Origin: Mariniblastus sp.
Lineage (GTDB): Bacteria > Planctomycetota > Planctomycetia > Pirellulales > Pirellulaceae
Length of the DNA stretch: 64,000 bases
Assembly: GCA_022447605.1 (NCBI GenBank)
Contig: JAKVBG010000001.1
Span: forward strand, 393,919-457,918
Direction of reading: 5' to 3'
A program made the translations under genes and the position numbers. This document shows positions 48,824-57,398 of this stretch, piece by piece. Under the pieces are notes generated by a model, which had not been told where the DNA came from, did not search any database, and was given only the letters and a program-made list of their open reading frames with translations. Each line of letters starts with the position of its first letter. Position 1 is the first letter of the stretch.

Positions 48824-49837
48824 TTAGTCCCGTTGAGTCAAGTCTGCCAACTCCGACAGAAGTTCTTTCGCATGTCCCTTGTCAATGGCGATGGCACAAC
48901 GTTCGGCGCCCGTCCTCAGGTCGTCGGTGATCCCGGAAATCCACACGGCAGCCGCCGCATTGGCCAAAACGATATCACGCGCCGGGCCGGACTGACCGGC
49001 CAGAACCCTCTCGATGATCTCCGCACTCTGTTCCGGGCTTTGCACTCGCAACAAGCTGGTCGAGCCCTGCTGCAGCTTAAAATCGTCGGGGGTCAACTCG
49101 GTATTGGTCACTTGCTTTCCCCGCACTTCCGAGACATCGGTAACGCCCCCCACCGTGATCTCACCCAGTCCGTCCCTGCCATGAACCACGATCGAGCGTT
49201 CGGTCCCGAGCAAGGCCAGGGCCTTGGCCAGCTTTTCACGCGTCTCGCCTCGGCCCGCACCAAGTACCTGGTAGGGCGCCTTAGCCGGGTTACAGAGCGG
49301 ACCTAGCAGGTTGAAGATGGTCGGAAAACCGAGCTTCTTGCGAACTTTCATGACATGCCCTACCGAGGGGTGAAACAACGGGGCAAAGCAGAAGCAAATC
49401 CCCAGTTGATTCAGGCATTTACTGACCGTCTGAATGTTGCAATGAATGTTGACCCCCAGTTGCGTAAGCACATCAGCCGAACCCGACTTGCTGGTCGATT
49501 TACTGTTTCCATGCTTGGCAACAGAAGCCCCAGCGGCCGCGGCAACGATGGCCGCACAGGTTGAGACATTGAAGGTATGCATCCCTCCGCCGCCCGTGCC
49601 GCAGGTATCTACCACGTTTTTCCGGTTGGTCTCTACGGTATCCATATGCCAACGCATTGCCTTGGCAGCGCCCGCCAGTTCTTCAACCGACTCTCCTTTT
49701 TCGTGCAATGCCTTCAACAGGCCAGACATCTGCCGGTCCGTTGCTTCACCTTTCATGATGATGTCAAAAACGTTTGCCATTTGACCTTCATCAAGCGATT
49801 GGCCTCGCTCCAGTTGTTCGATTGCTTCGGGGATCAA
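48824..49837 (-). CDS. trpD: anthranilate phosphoribosyltransferase
   Basis: DTCGTGGGGMHTFNVSTCAAIVAAAAGASVAKHGNSKSTSKSGSADVLTQLGV; FLLGPLCNPA-like NLLGPLCNPAKAPYQVLGAG. Confidence 0.95.
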   Translation of the reverse strand: MIPEAIEQLERGQSLDEGQMANVFDIIMKGEATDRQMSGLLKALHEKGESVEELAGAAKAMRWHMDTVETNRKNVVDTCGTGGGGMHTFNVSTCAAIVAAAAGASVAKHGNSKSTSKSGSADVLTQLGVNIHCNIQTVSKCLNQLGICFCFAPLFHPSVGHVMKVRKKLGFPTIFNLLGPLCNPAKAPYQVLGAGRGETREKLAKALALLGTERSIVVHGRDGLGEITVGGVTDVSEVRGKQVTNTELTPDDFKLQQGSTSLLRVQSPEQSAEIIERVLAGQSGPARDIVLANAAAAVWISGITDDLRTGAERCAIAIDKGHAKELLSELADLTQRD

Positions 49838-50034
49838 CAGGTCATCTCCATCTATGACGATTGGGTATTCCGGCAGTTTGCCTGCATGAGGTTAGCTTCC
49901 ATTGTAGAACTTTCGGCCGCATTGGTTAACCATTGACTCAGGTTTTGAGTTTTTCTCTTGTTCCCATCGCCGGCTGTCTCTAGAATCTGCTCCCAACTGC
50001 CCATTTCACTTGTTACCCTGAATTTTCCAGAAAC

Positions 50035-50982
50035 ATGCCTCGAAAAGTCATTGTCGACTGTGACATGGGAACCGATGATGCGGTGGCCCTGACCATGATG
50101 CTGTTTGACAGCCGCCTTGAGATCATTGCCGTCACCGCAACCGAGGGATGTGTCACGGCAGAACAGGCCAACAACAATCTGCAGGCCATCGTCAACGAAC
50201 TGGATCCAGGCCGCTACCCCCGTCTCGGGATGGCACGTGTGACGGATTGTGCCCCCCCGGTCAATACCAGTTTCCTGTATGGTGATGATGGCCTGGGCAA
50301 TGCGGGTTTTGAAGTCTCCCAGTTACAACATCTTCACGCGTCCGACAAACTGATCGTTGACTGTGTCCGCGCTTTTCCCGATGAGATCACGGTCGTCTGC
50401 CTCGGCCCGCTGACTAATTTGGCAAGGGCATTTCAGCGCGATCCGGCACTGCCCACCATGATTGACCGTGTCGTCATGACTGGCGGAACCCTGTCCGGCA
50501 TCGGCAACGTCACGCCTGCTGCCGAATTCAACTTCTATTTTGACCCTTTCAGCGCCCAGCAGGTCATCAACAGTCGAACTACCAAGACCCTGCTCCCATT
50601 GGATGTCACCCACGCGGTCGAATTCGGTATCGAGATGATGGAATCACTTCCCGACGAAAAGACAAGGGCCGGTTACTTCCTGCGGCAAATCTTGCCATTC
50701 GCATTCCGATCGTATCGCCAGCAGCTGGGTGTTGAGGGAATTTTCCTCAACGATGCAATCGGTGCACTGGCCTTGATCGAACCCCAGCTTTTTGTGTTCG
50801 AAGAAATGGGCGGGGATGTTGAAACCGAAGGTGAACTAACCCGCGGTGCTTCTATTTTTGACCGACGTCAACCTCCCGAATGGCGACCCAATATGGAAGT
50901 CGCCACATCGATCAACATCGATTCTGCCCGGCAATACCTGGTTGACCAATTAATGGTGTCGGGAAACCTGTCGGGGAGTTGA
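50035..50982 (+). CDS. nucleoside hydrolase
   Basis: KVIVDCDMGTDDAVALTMML; VVCLGPLTNLARAF; VVMTGGTLSGIGNVTPAAEFNFYFDPFSAQQV. Confidence 0.93.
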   Translation: MPRKVIVDCDMGTDDAVALTMMLFDSRLEIIAVTATEGCVTAEQANNNLQAIVNELDPGRYPRLGMARVTDCAPPVNTSFLYGDDGLGNAGFEVSQLQHLHASDKLIVDCVRAFPDEITVVCLGPLTNLARAFQRDPALPTMIDRVVMTGGTLSGIGNVTPAAEFNFYFDPFSAQQVINSRTTKTLLPLDVTHAVEFGIEMMESLPDEKTRAGYFLRQILPFAFRSYRQQLGVEGIFLNDAIGALALIEPQLFVFEEMGGDVETEGELTRGASIFDRRQPPEWRPNMEVATSINIDSARQYLVDQLMVSGNLSGS

Positions 50983-51037
50983 CCCAGGCCGATGCCGCAT
51001 GGCGGGTAGGACCTGCTGCCGAGACATGGGCATTCGC

Positions 51038-52168
51038 TCAGCCGGCAATATTCAGACGGTTCCGATCACCAACCTTGACCTGCACCTTCCTGATGCCGCC
51101 TTTCCGGAAAACCGAAAGTTCAACCGTCGTGCCGATCGGCGTCAAACTGACTTCCGTCACCAGATGGGAATCATTGGCCACCTTGCGGCCTTCAAATTCC
51201 AGGATGATATCACCCACCTGCAAATCGACCTGGCCAGCCGGTGAATTGGGTGTGATGGCCGAAACCCGCGCGCCATGGGTTCTCTCCAGGCCCATGGAAA
51301 TTGCCTTGCGAGGAGTGAAACGGGCATCCAGTGAAACACCGAGAAACCCACGCTGCACTTCGCCGTGATCAATCAGATCGGAAACGATTCTTGTTACCAT
51401 GTTGATCGGTATGGAGAATCCGATCCCATCGCTGCCACCTGAGTTACTGGCAATCGCCGTATTGATTCCAATGACCTCGCCCTGCAAGTTGATGAGCGGA
51501 CCGCCACTGTTGCCCGGGTTGATGGCCGCGTCGGTCTGAATAAAGTTCTGGAAACGAACACCCTGGGGGCCCAGCTCCAGGTCGCGCCGACCCATGGCAC
51601 TTACGATTCCGTAACTCACTGAGTGGCTCAAACCGAAAGGACTGCCAATCGCCACGACAAAGTCACCGATATCCACAGTGGTACTGTCACCGAGCAGGGC
51701 GGGGACCAGGTCGTCACGGTCGACAAACATCACGGAGAGGTCGGTTTCGCGATCGTGAACAACGCGGGTTGGCAAAAACCACTTCCCATCTGCTTCGATG
51801 CGAATATCCGAAACGGAAGAATTTTCGATCACGTGGTAGTTGGTCACAACGTAATGTCGCTGGCCATGCTTGAGGACAATCCCCGAGCCTGCCTCTTCAA
51901 TGTAGGATGACTGGCGGTTTTCACCCGTCGACAGCGACTGCTTCTGTGGCTTCTTCGCCTCGATATGGACGACCATCGGGCGAACCGACTTGACCACGTT
52001 CTTCACGACAGAAAATGGTTCATTGAACGGAGTCGAAACCGAGTTGATTTTCCGGAAAGGTGTTTCCGCTGTTTGCATCGGTTGAGCGGCAACCGCTGCC
52101 TGCAGGCAGGTAATCAGCGCCAAAGAAAGCCAAAGGGTTTGCGATTTGCTAGGTAGGTTATTCGTCAT
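51038..52168 (-). CDS. HtrA/DegP-like S1C trypsin-like serine protease with PDZ domain
   Basis: YVVTNYHVIENSS; RETDLSVMFVD; TDAAINPGNSGGPLINLQGEVIGINTAI; C-terminal PDZ GARVSAITPNSPAGQVDLQVGDIILEFEG. Confidence 0.94.
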   Translation of the reverse strand: MTNNLPSKSQTLWLSLALITCLQAAVAAQPMQTAETPFRKINSVSTPFNEPFSVVKNVVKSVRPMVVHIEAKKPQKQSLSTGENRQSSYIEEAGSGIVLKHGQRHYVVTNYHVIENSSVSDIRIEADGKWFLPTRVVHDRETDLSVMFVDRDDLVPALLGDSTTVDIGDFVVAIGSPFGLSHSVSYGIVSAMGRRDLELGPQGVRFQNFIQTDAAINPGNSGGPLINLQGEVIGINTAIASNSGGSDGIGFSIPINMVTRIVSDLIDHGEVQRGFLGVSLDARFTPRKAISMGLERTHGARVSAITPNSPAGQVDLQVGDIILEFEGRKVANDSHLVTEVSLTPIGTTVELSVFRKGGIRKVQVKVGDRNRLNIAG

Positions 52169-52283
52169 GGGAGGTATCAATCGGGGATTGGAATGTCAGT
52201 AGTCTATCGAAGCGACCGGCCAGGTGTGGCTGAATCGGCAAACGGGAGACCGGTTGAAATCATTTCGGGGCAGGTTTTAACGG

Positions 52284-52721
52284 TTAGGAAATATTGACGT
52301 CGGGATTGATCTGAAAATCATCGTTGGTTCCGAGAATGATGGACCAATCGGCAACGGCCGATGGCTCCACTCCATGCTCTTCGGCCTTGATTTTGCACTT
52401 GATGCAACAACTCGCGTAAGGCAATGCCCGGAGTCGCTCCAGCGGAATGCGACAGCCACACGCTTCACAATCTCCATACGTGCTTTCGTGAATGCGCTTG
52501 ATAGCGTTTTCGATGTAATGCAGTTCTCGACTCTCGACTTCGGCCAGTTGCGAGCTGATTTCACCACGGGCACAGTCCGTCGCAAAATCCACCTCGTCAC
52601 CACCTTGCCTTGTACTCAGTTCTCGCAACAGGCTGTCGTCACCATTGAGTGCCTGGCGAAGGGCGTCGCGCCGCTCAATCAGGCTTTCACGTATTTCTTT
52701 AATGGATTCTTTTCGGTTCAT
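52284..52721 (-). CDS. TraR/DksA family zinc-finger transcriptional regulator
   Basis: Coiled coil then YGDCEACGCRIPLERLRALPYASCCIKCKIKAEE (CxxC-x17-CxxC). Confidence 0.9.
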   Translation of the reverse strand: MNRKESIKEIRESLIERRDALRQALNGDDSLLRELSTRQGGDEVDFATDCARGEISSQLAEVESRELHYIENAIKRIHESTYGDCEACGCRIPLERLRALPYASCCIKCKIKAEEHGVEPSAVADWSIILGTNDDFQINPDVNIS

Positions 52722-52790
52722 GGCTGAGTTCTCAAACCAGTTGAGTTCAAGGAGCGGCCGGCAAGGCCCGGCTCGGTCGTTCATGCCCGG

Positions 52791-52804
52791 CACCCACGTG
52801 GGTG
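52791..52804. promoter_or_regulatory. 14-nt perfect palindrome upstream of the DksA-like gene
   Basis: CACCCACGTGGGTG, 70-83 nt upstream of the ATG at 52721. Confidence 0.4.
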
Positions 52805-53382
52805 ACCCGGCGGTTCTGTCGAACTATAGTTCCGTATTGGCGCGGCAGTCTGGAAAATGTCAATTTTGAATAAATTTCGAAATTCCCCGGAAAACGTTGG
52901 GGAAACGGCCTGCTGCGGCACCGCGTGTGTTCTTTGTTTCAGCATCGCCCACGCACCGCTTACCCGGCTCCGGTCTGGCGCATCAAGTCACCCCCAAGGC
53001 CCCTTGGAAGAACACCTGCTCCCCCCAATTTGAGTCGTGCCGGTTGTAACGATCATAGGAAACGGCTCTCGCTCGACCTTTCAAATCGGTTGGGAGTCGG
53101 TTTGGGAATCGGTTTGGCTGACTGGCTTTGCCCTACCCGTCGTTCATCAAAATCCCATCCCGAAAACAAGAATGGACCAGCCGACAAGTGGGTCACGATC
53201 TAGAGAAACGGCATGCCAACGGGTGTCCAAGCGACGGAATCGACCACTCCCTCTATCCGCCAGGACCACCTGGCCCATGAATGTATCCAGGAAAGTGAAG
53301 AGAGCCGGCAGAATGCTGGCCCAGAGAGGAAGGGGACCGCGAACCAAGGTCCGAGAAGCTGGTTGGTGGAAACCAGAACTGG

Positions 53383-54393
53383 CTAGTAGCCTCGAATCGC
53401 CTCGATATCACTGAAATCGGTCAGGTGATAGCCGACATGAGCCTGGTCACAAAGCTTGCAAAAAGAGCGGAGTGCTACACCAAAGCCGTCCGGTCCGCTG
53501 AACCCACCAAATTGACCTCCCCCTTTTACATGCGGCTCGAGATCGGCAAACATCCCGTCCACGCCCCGCCTTGCCAGACGCTGGTTCAATTCCGGCAGAT
53601 AACTTTTCAAGTCCCTCAGGATTTCCAGGTAACCCGAGTTGCCGTGTTCGACAGGGACAAAGTGCTTCAAGGCATCTTCATCCACATGAGTAACCCGCTT
53701 CATCGGGTCCGGGTTTCGGAAATCCTTGACATGAATCCAGCCAAGCCCGGGCTTCATCGCCTGGTACTGGGAGAAGATCTCCGCCTGGGAATAACCTTGA
53801 GAAACAAGATTGCCGCCGTCGAATATCAATAGCAGCGCCTCGCTATCCACCCGGCGATGAATCTCTGCCAACAGTTGGCCATTCTGACCAACCAGGTTCG
53901 CCTCCACTTCCAGGCCGAAGGTCAAATCGTGCGAATCACAAAGGGCGGCGATTTCCACGAGCTGTTCAATCACTGCATCCAGGTGTTCCTCAGGTGGCTG
54001 GCCCTTGGGGTGGTAAAACGAAAAACCGCGTATCAACTTTGAACCAAAACGGACAGCCAGGTCACAAGCTTTCTGGACCTCGGTTTGAAGATACTCCTGA
54101 AACGGAACAAAACGATTCATCGTCCCGTCATCGACGTTCAGCAACTTGACCTTGCCAATCGGCGAACCGATCGAAGAAACACGCAGGTGATATTCCTCCA
54201 GTTTCGTGGCAACCCGGTCAATTTCAAATTCATCCAACTCCATCAGGTTTTTGGTGCCGGAGCCGGCATCGACAAACCTCAACGAAACATATTGCAGCCC
54301 CATGGCAGTCATGGCGGAAAACTGCTGGTCCATTGTTTTCTGGTTGGCTGACTCGTCAGAAAAACCGGACAGGATCAATTGTTCATTTTTCAT
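53383..54393 (-). CDS. sugar phosphate isomerase/epimerase (xylose isomerase-like TIM barrel)
   Basis: GLQYVSLRFVDAGSGTKNLMELD; LIRGFSFYHP; LIFDGGNLVSQG; WIHVKDFRNPDPMKRVTHVDED. Confidence 0.85.
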   Translation of the reverse strand: MKNEQLILSGFSDESANQKTMDQQFSAMTAMGLQYVSLRFVDAGSGTKNLMELDEFEIDRVATKLEEYHLRVSSIGSPIGKVKLLNVDDGTMNRFVPFQEYLQTEVQKACDLAVRFGSKLIRGFSFYHPKGQPPEEHLDAVIEQLVEIAALCDSHDLTFGLEVEANLVGQNGQLLAEIHRRVDSEALLLIFDGGNLVSQGYSQAEIFSQYQAMKPGLGWIHVKDFRNPDPMKRVTHVDEDALKHFVPVEHGNSGYLEILRDLKSYLPELNQRLARRGVDGMFADLEPHVKGGGQFGGFSGPDGFGVALRSFCKLCDQAHVGYHLTDFSDIEAIRGY

Positions 54394-54407
54394 TGCGTTA
54401 TGCACCA

Positions 54408-54764
54408 TTACGATTTGACATGCTCGACAACGATGACGGACGACAATCCACCCCGCGGGGTAAATTCAGCCGTCAGGGTAACGTGACGAGGTTGGACTTT
54501 GGCCACGAAATCGTCCAGAATACTGTTGGTCACATCTTCATAGAAAATACCTTCATTGCGGAACTTCTGGAGATACAATTTAAGGCTCTTCAGTTCGATG
54601 CATTTTTCGTCGGGCACGTAGCGGAATGTCATGATACCAAAATCGGGCTGACCCGTTTTTGGACAGACGGAAGTAAATTCCGGGCATTCGATTTCGATGG
54701 TGTAATCTCGGCTGGAAAACTGGTTATCAAACGTTTCGAGATCTTCACAGAACTTGGTTGGCAT
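54408..54764 (-). CDS. queF: NADPH-dependent 7-cyano-7-deazaguanine reductase
   Basis: [54 protein letters not shown]. Confidence 0.94.
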   Translation of the reverse strand: MPTKFCEDLETFDNQFSSRDYTIEIECPEFTSVCPKTGQPDFGIMTFRYVPDEKCIELKSLKLYLQKFRNEGIFYEDVTNSILDDFVAKVQPRHVTLTAEFTPRGGLSSVIVVEHVKS

Positions 54765-54859
54765 GTTCTACCTTTGGCCTAAATAGTTGAAACGGAGACG
54801 GCTCAACCGGGCACCGTGCTTTCGAGAAATCAACAGCACGCCTTTCGGAATCCGACATC

Positions 54860-55546
54860 ATGTTAGTATCTGAAATCTACAGTTCTCGACAAGGTGAAGG
54901 ACGCCTCACAGGTCAACCGAGTATTTTTGTCAGAACGAGCGGCTGTAACTTGCGGTGCGACTTTTGCGACACACCCTATACTTCCTGGACACCGGAAGGA
55001 CGCGATACCCCGATCGGGGACGTGCTGCAGGAAGTTGGCCAATTCAGCCCACAGCACGTGGTTTTGACGGGAGGTGAGCCGATGTTGCCTCGATCCGTTG
55101 TCGAACTGACCCATCTCCTGCAGGAGCAAAACTACCACATCACGATCGAAACCTCGGGCACCATATTCCGTGAAGTCCACTGTGACCTGATGTCGATCAG
55201 TCCAAAATTGGCCAACTCGACTCCCAGCTTCAGCCGGGCAGGGGACTGGTCCCTGCGGCATGAGAATGCGCGCCATCGTCCCGAGATTGTCGACCAGTTG
55301 ATCCAGCGACATGACTACCAGTTGAAATTTGTGGTCAGCAGCCCCTCGGACGTTGATGAAATCGAACGGTACCTGGAAGAACTGAGTACCGTCAATCGCC
55401 AACAGGTACTGCTGATGCCCGAGGGAGTCGAATCATCCAAGCTTGAGGATCGGGCGAAATGGCTGGTGCCGATATGTGAGGAACGTCAGTTCACCTACTG
55501 CCCCCGCATGCATATCCAATGGTATGGGAACCGAAGGGGCACCTGA
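54860..55546 (+). CDS. queE: 7-carboxy-7-deazaguanine synthase (radical SAM)
   Basis: SEIYSSRQGEGRLTGQPSIFVRTSGCNLRCDFCDTPYTSW (CxxxCxxC); VVLTGGEPML; TIETSGTIF. Confidence 0.94.
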   Translation: MLVSEIYSSRQGEGRLTGQPSIFVRTSGCNLRCDFCDTPYTSWTPEGRDTPIGDVLQEVGQFSPQHVVLTGGEPMLPRSVVELTHLLQEQNYHITIETSGTIFREVHCDLMSISPKLANSTPSFSRAGDWSLRHENARHRPEIVDQLIQRHDYQLKFVVSSPSDVDEIERYLEELSTVNRQQVLLMPEGVESSKLEDRAKWLVPICEERQFTYCPRMHIQWYGNRRGT

Positions 55547-55692
55547 TGGCGAAATTGGGCGTCGGGAGAACCGCCGAAATGTGAGGGACAGGGCAGGGGA
55601 GGCATATCGAATACGGTTCAATTGGACTAATATAAGGGGCTGAGAGTGTCGATTGCCCGGCGGGGCACCATCCAGCGAGGCCATCCCTGAAT

Positions 55693-56964
55693 ATGCGTAG
55701 CCCTGTTTTTCTTCTGTTTGTGGTGATTACATTTTGCTGCTGGGGAATCTACGGCCCCCTGCTTCACATCGGTCAGGCAGGCATGGGAGCCGAAGGCCAA
55801 CTGAGTTCTTTGCGGCCATTCATCTGTGTCGGAATTGCCTACTTCCTGATCGCCGTTATTTTTCCCATCTTCGTGTTGACCACCCGGGAAGAGCAGGGGC
55901 ACTGGAGTTTCACCGGCTTTGTCTGGTCGTTTATTGCGGGTGCCGTCGGTGCCATCGGGGCCCTGGGGATTGTCCTCGCCTTTAAATTCCACGGAAAGCC
56001 GGTTTACGTGATGCCAATCGTTTTTGGCTGTGCGCCGGTCGTCAACACCCTGGTGACGATGTGGATGTCGCGAACGGTCAAGAATGCATCCCTCCTTTTT
56101 TATGTCGCCGTGGCCACCGTAGCGATCGGGGCCGCCGGGGTCTTGACGTTCAAGCCGACCCCCCCCAAGCCGGTGGAACAAGCAGCCGTCACCCCGGTCG
56201 ATTCGAAAGAAAAGACGGGTGAAAAAGGCCAAATCAGCATTCAGGAGTCGGACAATGACTCCCCAACCGACCAGGCTGACGACACGGAGAAGACCGACGA
56301 CACGGAGAAAGCTGACGGAACGATCGGGAAAACGACTAGCGAACAGGCCGATCCAGCGGTCGATGATGAACCAACGGATCAGGACAAAGCGGCGACCGAC
56401 GACCCATCCGATAGTGACCCTCAGACAGGAGAGGAATCGGCAGGACTGGTGAACCAGGTAACCGATTTCTTCATGGTCTTCCTCTCCCTCTGTGTGACGG
56501 CGCTCTGCTGGGGCAGCTATGGCCCGGTCCTGCATAAAGGCCAAGCCAAAATGGGGGGAAGCCGTCTGCGGCCATTTCTCTGCGTCGGGATCGCCTACTT
56601 CACCATTGCCGTGGTGGGGCCCTATTTCCTGTTAGACGCGTTCCCGGAACCGGGAGGCTGGTCACTGGGTGGCACGTTCTGGTCGTTACTGGCTGGCGGC
56701 GTGGGTGCCGTGGGAGCACTCGGCATCATCTACGCGTTCAATTTTGGTGGCAAACCGATTTTCGTGATGCCCCTGGTGTTCGGTTTTGCCCCGGTTGTGA
56801 ACACGTTGACCGAAACCATCAGCAAGGGGCTGCTCAATCAACTTTCCCAGTGGTTTTTCCTCAGCCTGTTACTGGTCATCCTTGGCGCGGTTACGGTCCT
56901 GCTCTGTGCGCCGCGCGGGAAAGCCGGACCGGCCAAACAGGAACCGTCAGCGACCACTGACTAA
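55693..56964 (+). CDS. internally duplicated 10-TM membrane protein (DMT/EamA-like topology) with acidic linker
   Basis: Half 1 CWGIYGPLLHIGQAGM...RPFICVGIAYFLIAVI...GAVGAIGALGIVLAF; half 2 CWGSYGPVLHKGQAKM...RPFLCVGIAYFTIAVV...GGVGAVGALGIIYAF; D/E/T-rich linker between. Confidence 0.85.
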   Translation: MRSPVFLLFVVITFCCWGIYGPLLHIGQAGMGAEGQLSSLRPFICVGIAYFLIAVIFPIFVLTTREEQGHWSFTGFVWSFIAGAVGAIGALGIVLAFKFHGKPVYVMPIVFGCAPVVNTLVTMWMSRTVKNASLLFYVAVATVAIGAAGVLTFKPTPPKPVEQAAVTPVDSKEKTGEKGQISIQESDNDSPTDQADDTEKTDDTEKADGTIGKTTSEQADPAVDDEPTDQDKAATDDPSDSDPQTGEESAGLVNQVTDFFMVFLSLCVTALCWGSYGPVLHKGQAKMGGSRLRPFLCVGIAYFTIAVVGPYFLLDAFPEPGGWSLGGTFWSLLAGGVGAVGALGIIYAFNFGGKPIFVMPLVFGFAPVVNTLTETISKGLLNQLSQWFFLSLLLVILGAVTVLLCAPRGKAGPAKQEPSATTD

Positions 56965-57015
56965 CCCGCACAGTTGGAGTCCGGGAAGCATTCTTTATGG
57001 CACGGGCCAGGTACG

Positions 57016-57381
57016 ATGATGGAAGCAGAAGAGAAAGTCAGGAAAATCGATGGGCTGCTCAGCCATGTCTGGATGGTCCGTACCTTCCTGAAACACTCCG
57101 AAGAAGCCGAGGAAGATGAGGAACTCAACGAGGTCTTCCGTTCACTCTACGATTACATGCTCGCCCTGGGAGGACCATTGAACTCAGGGGACAACGAGAA
57201 GTACCTGAAAATGGCCCGGAAAAAACTGGGGAAACTGAAAAAGGCCACGGATTTTTTCCTGGAAATCCAACCGGAAATTTCCTCCCACACCAATTTTCAG
57301 ATGGCGGCTCAATCGCTGAAATTAGCGGTCGATCAAGTGGATGCGGTCCTGACAGGGGATGGCAACGGCTCATCTGGCTGA
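57016..57381 (+). CDS. small alpha-helical protein of unknown function
   Basis: MMEAEEKVRKIDGLLSHVWMVRTFLKHSEEAEEDEELNEVFRSLYDYMLALGGPL...; intact ORF just downstream of the duplicated membrane protein. Confidence 0.65.
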   Translation: MMEAEEKVRKIDGLLSHVWMVRTFLKHSEEAEEDEELNEVFRSLYDYMLALGGPLNSGDNEKYLKMARKKLGKLKKATDFFLEIQPEISSHTNFQMAAQSLKLAVDQVDAVLTGDGNGSSG

Positions 57382-57398
57382 GCCAAATCGGGTGCCGT

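Noticed and set aside
52925-53380. Overlapping short ORFs between DksA-like gene and sugar isomerase
   Set aside because: Short, overlapping, no recognisable motif or SD; the GGTTTGGGA-type repeats are too short and imperfect to call.
54765-54859. Possible preQ1 riboswitch between queF and queE
   Set aside because: Only a weak CGTGCT/AGCACG 6-bp stem was seen; no recognisable preQ1 aptamer consensus.
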